Assembly (NCBI RefSeq): GCF_019645875.1
Contig: NZ_CP081000.1
Span: 4,958,417-5,022,416, forward strand
Source: Mycolicibacterium senegalense
GTDB taxonomy: Bacteria > Actinomycetota > Actinomycetes > Mycobacteriales > Mycobacteriaceae
Length of the DNA stretch: 64,000 bases
Direction: 5' to 3'
The translations under genes and the position numbers were made by a program. The notes below the pieces were generated by a model. The model ran no database searches, was not told the origin of the DNA, and worked only from the letters and a program-made list of their open reading frames with translations. The first letter of the stretch is position 1. Every line of letters starts with the position of its first letter. Shown here piece by piece: positions 58,131-64,000 of the stretch.

Positions 58131-59435
58131 TCAGCGCTTGTTGATGTCGACGTAGCCGCGCTCGGTGTAACCGGTGTAGATCTGGCGCGGACGGCCGATC
58201 TTGTTGGGCTCCGAGTGCATCTCCCGCCAGTGCGCGATCCAGCCCGGCAACCGGCCCAACGCGAACAGCACGGTGAACATGCGCGTCGGGAAACCCATCG
58301 CCCGGTAGATCACGCCGGTGTAGTAATCGACGTTCGGGTACAGCTTGCGCTCGATGAAGAAGTCGTCGGTCAACGCGATCTCTTCGAGCTGCTTGGCGAT
58401 GTCGAGCAGCTCGTCGTCGCCCCCGAGCTTGCCCAGGATCTTGTCGGCCTGCTCCTTGACGATGCGCGCCCGCGGGTCGTAGTTCTTGTACACCCGGTGG
58501 CCGAAGCCCATCAGCTTCACACCGTCTTCGCGGTTCTTGACCTTCTTGACGAACGTCTGCACATCGTCGTCGCCGGTGCGGATCTTCTCCAGCATCTCCA
58601 GCACCGCCTGGTTGGCGCCACCGTGCAGCGGCCCCCACAGCGCGTTGATACCACCGGAGATCGAGGTGAACAGGTTGGCCTGCGACGAGCCCACCAGCCG
58701 CACCGTCGAGGTCGAACAGTTCTGCTCGTGATCGGCGTGCAGGATCAGCAGCATGTCCAGCGCCCGCACGATCTCCGGATCGACCTCATAGGGCTCGGCC
58801 GGGAAACCGAACGTCATCCGCAGGAAGTTCTCCACCAGCGTCAACGAGTTGTCCGGGTAGAGGAACGGCTGCCCCTCGGACTTCTTGTAGGCATAGGCCG
58901 CGATCGTGGGCAGCTTGGCCAGCAAACGAATCGTCGACAGCTCGACCTGCTTTTTGTCCAGCGGATCCAGCGAGTCCTGGTAGTAGGCGCTCAGCGCGTT
59001 GACCGCGCTGGACAGCACCGGCATCGGATGCGCGTTGCGCGGGAAGCCGTCGAAGAACCGCTTGAGATCCTCATGCAGCAGGGTGTGCCGCTGAATCTGG
59101 GTGGTGAACGTCTCCAACTGCTCGGCTGTCGGCAGCTCACCATAGATCAACAGGTAGCTGACCTCGATGAACGTGGAGTTCTCGGCCAACTGCTCGATCG
59201 GGATGCCCCGGTACCGCAGGATGCCGGCATCACCGTCGATATAGGTGATCGCCGACTTGGTGGAAGCGGTGTTGACGAAGCCACCATCAAACGTGGTGTA
59301 GCCGGTCTTGGCCAGCAACGGACCAAGCGCGATGCCGTCACTGCCCTCGGTGGCATGGACGATATCGAGATCAATCTCGCCACCGGGGTACTTGAGAGTG
59401 GCAAGCTCCTGCCCACTCGACGGGTTTTCGGCCAC
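58131..59435 (-). CDS. gltA2: Type II citrate synthase GltA2
   Basis: 434 aa from GTG 59435. Seen: catalytic His in LHADHEQNCSTS, His in LMGFGHRVYKNYDPRA, and Asp in NVDYYTGVIY, complete for a citrate synthase. The first step of the TCA cycle: oxaloacetate plus acetyl-CoA to citrate. The main enzyme by family comparison (M. tuberculosis GltA2, 431 aa by memory). Monocistronic, closed by the terminator at 58089-58118. The 93-bp gap to the TetR gene holds its promoter. Confidence 0.97.
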   Translation of the reverse strand: MAENPSSGQELATLKYPGGEIDLDIVHATEGSDGIALGPLLAKTGYTTFDGGFVNTASTKSAITYIDGDAGILRYRGIPIEQLAENSTFIEVSYLLIYGELPTAEQLETFTTQIQRHTLLHEDLKRFFDGFPRNAHPMPVLSSAVNALSAYYQDSLDPLDKKQVELSTIRLLAKLPTIAAYAYKKSEGQPFLYPDNSLTLVENFLRMTFGFPAEPYEVDPEIVRALDMLLILHADHEQNCSTSTVRLVGSSQANLFTSISGGINALWGPLHGGANQAVLEMLEKIRTGDDDVQTFVKKVKNREDGVKLMGFGHRVYKNYDPRARIVKEQADKILGKLGGDDELLDIAKQLEEIALTDDFFIERKLYPNVDYYTGVIYRAMGFPTRMFTVLFALGRLPGWIAHWREMHSEPNKIGRPRQIYTGYTERGYVDINKR

Positions 59436-59528
59436 GGGAATCCCTTCATCGCGTCCTGGGAACCGACAACTGCTCTACAAAAGGTAGTCGCAATCGCTCG
59501 GCGCTGCCCGCGGGGGGTTACTAACGGG

Positions 59529-60200
59529 TCACCGCAAAGGGCTGAGCGCAGGTTCGGGCGCCTCCTGAACGCCCGCCGCGACCGCCCGGAAATCGGCGTA
59601 CGTCGCCTCGATCCGCGCCACGATGTCATCCACGGTGACCGATCTCCAATTTGCCTGAGATCCCAGGTCAGCGATGGCAGTCATGATGATCGAACCCCAC
59701 ACCACGGCGGTCAGCTTGAGCCGGCGATCGCCGCCACGCACCCCCATCCGCTGCGCCAGCGCCGCGTTGACCGCATCCGCCCGGAACTCCGAAGCGGACT
59801 GCATCAGCGTCGGAGACGACGTGATGATGCGTGCCGAAGCCAGCAGCCGATCCGACGTGAGCTGAGTGGGCGGTGCGGTCTTGGTCTTGAGGAACGCCTC
59901 GATATGCGCGCGGTACAGCGCCTCGATGTGGGGAATCCCGGCCGGTTGAGCGGCGAGCGCGATCGCGACGATCTCGCTCACCTCATCGATGAAGGCCAGG
60001 ACGACGGCATCCTTGGTGGCGAAGTAGCGGCTGAACGTGCGCGGGGACACATCCGCGACCGCTGCGATCTGCTCGACGGTGGTGTGCTCGAAACCCTGGC
60101 GGTCACACAGGTCGATGGCCGCCTCGATCAACATCGCCCGGGTGCGTTGCTTCTTCCGTTCACGCAAACCCACTGCAGCCTGTCGCACAACGTCAACCAC
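59529..60200 (-). CDS. TetR-family transcriptional regulator
   Basis: About 223 aa if GTG 60200 is used; GTG 60188 and ATG 60242 are possible. Seen: KQRTRAMLIEAAIDLCDRQGFEHTTVEQIAAVADVSPRTFSRYFATKDAV, a canonical TetR helix-turn-helix. The ligand domain is of the type near MFS or acyl-CoA genes. It lies downstream of the MFS gene (60282-61598) on the same strand and may regulate it. Confidence 0.88.
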   Translation of the reverse strand: MVDVVRQAAVGLRERKKQRTRAMLIEAAIDLCDRQGFEHTTVEQIAAVADVSPRTFSRYFATKDAVVLAFIDEVSEIVAIALAAQPAGIPHIEALYRAHIEAFLKTKTAPPTQLTSDRLLASARIITSSPTLMQSASEFRADAVNAALAQRMGVRGGDRRLKLTAVVWGSIIMTAIADLGSQANWRSVTVDDIVARIEATYADFRAVAAGVQEAPEPALSPLR

Positions 60201-60281
60201 GAAATCGGATGCTAGCCGCCAAAGGACTGTTTTTCGGTCCATTTCTGCAACTACGTGGCTCCGGACGCCATTCGCCGGTGG

Positions 60282-61598
60282 TCATACTTTGTCCGGCTCG
60301 GACTGTTCCTGCCGCGCGGCCGTGCTCACTCCACTCGCGCTCACCCGGTAGCGGACGAACGCAGGCACTGCCAGTGCCGCGATCAGCACTCCCCCGACCA
60401 CCAGCGCACCACCACCGGCCGCAGCGACGGTAGTCCCCACCGCGGCTGCCGCCGCCCCGTGCAAGGTGTCGGCCAGCCTCGGACCACCGGCGACGACGAC
60501 CGTGAACACGCCCTGGAGCCGGCCCCGCAGCTCATCCGAGGCCGCCTGCTGCAGGATCGTCGACCGGAACGCAGCCGAGACCATATCGGCCGCGCCACCA
60601 ATCGCCAGGAACACCAAGGCAATCCACAACAGCAACCCGGCAGTGCCGCCTGCCGCCCCGGCGGCGACGCCGAATCCGACCATCGCCAGGCCCCACACCA
60701 CGATCGCGAGCACCACCGCCAGCCCCTGCCTGCGGATGCGCGGCAGCCAGCCCGAGAACACGCCGCCGGCCACCGCGCCGGCCGACATCGCCGCGGCCAG
60801 CAACGCCATCGCGGTGCCGCCCTCGACGGGGCCGCCGAAACTCTCGTGCGCCATCTGGGGGAACAACGCGCGCGGCATCCCGAAGATCATGGCCACCAGG
60901 TCAACGACGAACGACATCAACACCACCCGGTTGCCGGCCAGGTAGCGGAAGCCGTCCAGCACGGCGGTCAGGCCCCAGCGGGAGACGCCCTGTTCGGTGC
61001 CCACCGGCGGGATCGGCGCGAGGCGGAACGTGGCCCAGATCGGCGCCAGACAGGTCACCGCATCGATCAGGTACAGCGTCGAAAGGTCCACCCAGTTGAG
61101 CAGGAAGCCGGCCATCAGTGGTCCGACGATCGCGCCGAACTGCATCACCGTCATGTTCAGCGAGTTCGCCGCGGGCAACTGCTCGCCGGGCAACATCCGC
61201 GGAATGGCGGCCGACCGCGTCGGGCTGTTGACGGCATAGAACGCCTGCTGCACACCCAGCAGGCAGAGCACCACCCACACGTTGTTCACCGCCAGCGCGG
61301 CCTGCAGCCACAACAGCACCGAGGCCCCGGCCAATCCGATCGAGGCGATGATCAACAACAGCCTGCGGTCCATCGCGTCGGCCCAGGCACCGCCCCACAG
61401 CCCGAAGACCACGAGCGGTACCAGCGCGAACAAGCCGGACAAGCCGACGTACCAGGAGTTCTCGGTGAGCACGTACAACTGCACCGGCACCGCGAAGATG
61501 GTCAGGTTGGCGCCGATGACCGTGGGGATTCCGGCCAACCACAACCGCCGGAAATCCGGGGTGCGCAGCGGTGTGGTGTCGGCGAAGAACCTACGCAC
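60282..61598 (-). CDS. MFS transporter, EntS-like (MFS_3)
   Basis: 438 aa. Seen: 12 membrane helices; LWLAGIPTVIGANLTIFAVPVQLY and GLWGGAWADAMDRRLLLI in the first half, SPTRSAAIPRMLPGEQLPAANSLN, and LRGRLQGVFTVVVAGGPRLAD late in the chain, as in enterobactin-exporter-like MFS proteins. Siderophore or drug export is the family's usual role. Between pdxH and the TetR gene. Confidence 0.85.
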   Translation of the reverse strand: MRRFFADTTPLRTPDFRRLWLAGIPTVIGANLTIFAVPVQLYVLTENSWYVGLSGLFALVPLVVFGLWGGAWADAMDRRLLLIIASIGLAGASVLLWLQAALAVNNVWVVLCLLGVQQAFYAVNSPTRSAAIPRMLPGEQLPAANSLNMTVMQFGAIVGPLMAGFLLNWVDLSTLYLIDAVTCLAPIWATFRLAPIPPVGTEQGVSRWGLTAVLDGFRYLAGNRVVLMSFVVDLVAMIFGMPRALFPQMAHESFGGPVEGGTAMALLAAAMSAGAVAGGVFSGWLPRIRRQGLAVVLAIVVWGLAMVGFGVAAGAAGGTAGLLLWIALVFLAIGGAADMVSAAFRSTILQQAASDELRGRLQGVFTVVVAGGPRLADTLHGAAAAAVGTTVAAAGGGALVVGGVLIAALAVPAFVRYRVSASGVSTAARQEQSEPDKV

Positions 61599-61628
61599 TA
61601 CGCCGGGCGAGTGAAGCGAGGGGAACTG

Positions 61629-62318
61629 TCATGGCTGGAGGCGCTCGACTCGCGTGCCGGTCACGCGAATGCGGTTGTGCACCCGGCTTTCCCGGCCCTG
61701 CCAGAATTCGACGCTCTCGGGTGCGATCAGATACCCACCCCAGTTCGGCGGCGCCGGAACCGCTTCGAGGCCGGCGAACCGCTCCGTCACCTCGGCAAGC
61801 TTGTCCAGCAGTTCCCGACGCGACGCGATCGGCGCGGACTGCTGCGACGCCCAGGCACCCAGCTGTGAACCTCGTGGGCGCTTGGCCCAGTACGCCTCGG
61901 TCTCCTCACGGCTCACCATGGTCACCGAACCACGCACGTGCACCTGGCGCCCGAGGCCGTACCAGGGGAACGTCGCCGACGCGTGTGGATTCACGGCCAG
62001 TTGGGTGCCCTTGGCGGAGTCATAGTTGGTGTAGAACGTGATTCCGGTCTCGTCCATGCTTTTGCACAACACCGTTCGGGTGACCGGTCTTCCCTCATTG
62101 TCGGTGGTGGCCACCACCATGGCGTTGGGCTCAGCCACCCCGGCGCGGTACGCGTCGCTCAGCCAGGCGCGCAGCAGCGTCAGCCAACCGGTCGCCGGGT
62201 CCTCACCGAGCCAATCGACATCCAGATCGCCGCAGCCGTCCTTTTCGACGTAATCCACGCGCATGGCAGCCAGGTCGTGCTCGTGGTGATCGGGGGTTGG
62301 TCCGGAAGGTCTTGCCAC
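61629..62318 (-). CDS. pdxH: Pyridoxamine/pyridoxine 5'-phosphate oxidase PdxH
   Basis: 229 aa from GTG 62318. Seen: VVATTDNEGRPVTRTVLCKSMDE, FYTNYDSAKGTQL, ATFPWYGLGRQVHVRGSV, and the C-terminal QGRESRVHNRIRV with FMN/substrate Arg and His. FMN enzyme making pyridoxal 5'-phosphate. Slightly longer than M. tuberculosis PdxH (224 aa by memory). Divergent from citA by 41 bp. Confidence 0.93.
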   Translation of the reverse strand: MARPSGPTPDHHEHDLAAMRVDYVEKDGCGDLDVDWLGEDPATGWLTLLRAWLSDAYRAGVAEPNAMVVATTDNEGRPVTRTVLCKSMDETGITFYTNYDSAKGTQLAVNPHASATFPWYGLGRQVHVRGSVTMVSREETEAYWAKRPRGSQLGAWASQQSAPIASRRELLDKLAEVTERFAGLEAVPAPPNWGGYLIAPESVEFWQGRESRVHNRIRVTGTRVERLQP

Positions 62319-62359
62319 CGCGGTAACGCTACGCCTGCACTTGGTGCAAGAATCTGCAC

Positions 62360-63478
62360 ATGCCCGCTGTACCGGATGGCTTTGTTCCCGGCCTGGAAGG
62401 CGTCGTCGCCTTCACCACCGAAATCGCTGAACCGGACAAGGACGGCGGCGCCCTGCGCTACCGGGGCGTGGACATCGAGGACCTGGTGAGCCACCGCGTC
62501 ACGTTCGGAGACGTGTGGGGACTGCTGGTCGACGGCAGCTTCGGCACCGGGCTGCCCCCGGCCGAGCCGTTCCCATTGCCGATCCACAGCGGCGACGTGC
62601 GGGTCGACGTGCAGGCCGGGCTGGCCATGCTGGCACCGATCTGGGGTTACGCGCCCCTGTTGGACATCGACGACGACACCGCACGGGACCAGCTGGCCCG
62701 GGCTTCGGTGATGGCGCTGTCCTACGTCGCGCAGTCTGCCCGCGGCATCTACCAGCCCGCGGTTCCGCAGCGCACGATCGACGAATGCGACACGGTCACA
62801 GCGCGTTTCATGACGCGCTGGCAGGGCGATCCAGATCCCAAGCACGTCGAGGCGATCGACGCCTACTGGGTGACCGCCGCCGAACACGGGATGAACGCGT
62901 CGACGTTCACCGCCCGGGTGATCGCCTCCACCGGCGCCGACGTCGCGGCCTCGCTTTCGGGTGCGGTCGGCGCGATGAGCGGCCCGCTGCACGGCGGCGC
63001 CCCGGCCCGGGTACTGCCGATGATCGAAGAGGTCGAGAAGACCGGTGACGCCCGTGCGGTGGTCAAGGGCATCCTGGATCGCGGCGACAAGCTGATGGGC
63101 TTCGGGCACCGCGTGTACCGCGCCGAGGACCCCCGCGCCCGGGTGCTGCGCGCCACGGCCGAACGCCTTGGGGCACCCCGCTACGACGTGGCCGCGGCCC
63201 TGGAGCAGGCTGCGCTGGCCGAGCTGCGTGAGCGCCGCCCGGACCGGGCCATCGAGACCAACGTCGAGTTCTGGGCCGCCGTCATCCTGGACTTCGCCCA
63301 GGTACCCGCCTCGATGATGCCCGCGATGTTCACCTGCGGGCGCACCGCGGGCTGGTGCGCGCACATCCTGGAGCAGAAGCGGCTCGGCAAGCTCGTGCGT
63401 CCGGCTGCCATCTACGTCGGCCCCGAACCGCGCAGCGTCCAGGCGGTCGCCGGATGGGACAAGATCGCCACGTCATGA
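62360..63478 (+). CDS. citA: Citrate synthase 2, CitA
   Basis: 372 aa, close to the remembered 373 aa of Rv0889c. Seen: AEHGMNASTFTAR (first catalytic His), SGPLHGGAP, LMGFGHRVYRAEDPRA (second His). At the third site, NVEFW has Glu303 where GltA2 has Asp in NVDYY. Whether this lowers activity or belongs to the CitA subfamily needs an alignment. The short length excludes the N-terminal extension of GltA2. Overlaps the next gene by ATGA. Confidence 0.92.
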   Translation: MPAVPDGFVPGLEGVVAFTTEIAEPDKDGGALRYRGVDIEDLVSHRVTFGDVWGLLVDGSFGTGLPPAEPFPLPIHSGDVRVDVQAGLAMLAPIWGYAPLLDIDDDTARDQLARASVMALSYVAQSARGIYQPAVPQRTIDECDTVTARFMTRWQGDPDPKHVEAIDAYWVTAAEHGMNASTFTARVIASTGADVAASLSGAVGAMSGPLHGGAPARVLPMIEEVEKTGDARAVVKGILDRGDKLMGFGHRVYRAEDPRARVLRATAERLGAPRYDVAAALEQAALAELRERRPDRAIETNVEFWAAVILDFAQVPASMMPAMFTCGRTAGWCAHILEQKRLGKLVRPAAIYVGPEPRSVQAVAGWDKIATS

Positions 63479-64000
63479 CCGCCGGTCGCGACGTCTTCGC
63501 TTCTGCAGCACACGCTTTCGCCCGATTGGTGCAGGTGCTGCCGGCGGATTCGTTGGACGGCCCCGGTTTGGGCGAGTGGGATCTGCGCGCCCTGGTAGGC
63601 CACACCTCGCGCTCCCTGGTCACCGTCAGCACATACCTGCAATCCCGGGCGTCGACGGCCGACCTGGCCGGCCCGGTCGAGTACTACGCCGCCATGCGCG
63701 GATACATGTCCGACGCCGGCGCCGAGGCCATCGTCGAGCGTGGCAGGCAGGCCGGGCGTGACCTGGGTTCCGACCCCGCCGCCGCGGTGGACGCGCTGGC
63801 CAGCCGGGCCCTGGACGACATCGACGACGCGGGAGACCCGCTGATCACCGTCATCGGTGGGTACGGCATCCGGTTGAGCGGGTACCTGCCGACCCGCGTC
63901 TTCGAACTCGCCGTGCACAGCCTCGACATCGCGCGGGCCGCAGGCCTTTCGGCAGACCTGCCGAAAGAGGTGCTGGAGGCGGCCGGCGTCCTGGCCACCC
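63475..64000 (+). CDS. Mycothiol-dependent maleylpyruvate isomerase-like (MDMPI/DinB) protein, truncated by window
   Basis: The first ~175 codons are present; ATG 63475 overlaps the citA stop. Seen: GEWDLRALVGHTSRSLVTV near the N-terminus, with the HTSR segment containing the His of the MDMPI metal site, and ELAVHSLDIARA near the end, which supplies another His ligand in the family. The DinB-like four-helix fold uses mycothiol in actinobacteria. The C-terminus is outside the window. Confidence 0.8.
   Translation, partial: MTAGRDVFASAAHAFARLVQVLPADSLDGPGLGEWDLRALVGHTSRSLVTVSTYLQSRASTADLAGPVEYYAAMRGYMSDAGAEAIVERGRQAGRDLGSDPAAAVDALASRALDDIDDAGDPLITVIGGYGIRLSGYLPTRVFELAVHSLDIARAAGLSADLPKEVLEAAGVLAT

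Noticed and set aside
58083..61868. 710-aa and 537-aa plus-strand open frames opposite gltA2/TetR and the MFS gene
   Set aside because: Same reason: they mirror genes with complete catalytic motifs and show only low-complexity basic sequence.
1..64000. CRISPR arrays, rRNA, tRNA genes, prophage or integrase
   Set aside because: None of the expected repeat-spacer patterns, conserved tRNA arms or integrase motifs were found on reading.

Overview
The window is high-GC actinobacterial DNA. Its core is almost certainly from a rapidly growing mycobacterium (Mycolicibacterium type). As a mirror image it carries the block known from M. tuberculosis as Rv0910-Rv0909-ctpE-Rv0906-echA6-accD3, then prrA-prrB, the arfABC genes (Rv0899-0901), Rv0898c-Rv0897c, gltA2 and citA. 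Gene names rest on remembered protein families and gene order; no search was run.

Region 1 (1-18.75 kb) is an accessory catabolic island. A GntR-controlled group comes first (SDR, beta-propeller lyase-like protein, GntR/UTRA regulator, acyl-CoA ligase, SDR, acyl-CoA ligase). A two-gene minus-strand operon follows (diaminopentanoate-dehydrogenase-like oxidoreductase and SDR). Divergent from it is one tightly packed ~10 kb plus-strand operon: polytopic membrane protein, TetR regulator, 34-aa microprotein, VWA protein, MoxR-type AAA+ ATPase, 42-aa microprotein, a second near-identical polytopic protein, a bitopic membrane protein, cytochrome P450, two more dehydrogenase-like proteins, a VOC protein and a second P450. 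The MoxR/VWA pair surrounded by duplicated membrane proteins and microproteins is the best candidate for an undescribed system. Such pairs (NorQ/NorD, CbbQ/CbbO, CoxD/CoxE) normally activate metalloenzymes, and no known metalloenzyme of those systems is present.

Region 2 (18.75-25.35 kb) is core: an antitoxin/SRPBCC toxin pair, the P-type ATPase CtpE, a metallo-beta-lactamase-fold protein, EchA6 and AccD3. echA6 and accD3 diverge from a 26-bp gap filled by a perfect 20-bp palindrome.

Region 3 (25.35-48.65 kb) separates accD3 from prrA, which are adjacent in M. tuberculosis. It holds a nuclease-like gene flanked by two almost identical hairpins; a YhgE/Pip membrane protein with a degenerate ABC ATPase; an M-box (Mg2+) riboswitch followed by small ORFs instead of a transporter; asparaginase; two acyl-CoA synthetases; a LuxR regulator; a LysR/HisD-like/nitrilase/NCS1-permease operon; an epoxide hydrolase; a DUF1254 protein; and three ABC exporter half-transporters.

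Region 4 (48.7-64 kb) is core again: PrrAB two-component system, ArfABC, FKBP isomerase, DUF2630 protein, FAD oxidoreductase, a MarR-controlled MFS exporter, GNAT and YbaK proteins, citrate synthase GltA2, TetR, MFS, PdxH, the second citrate synthase CitA and a truncated mycothiol-dependent-isomerase-like gene. No rRNA, tRNA, CRISPR array or recognisable transposase was seen.
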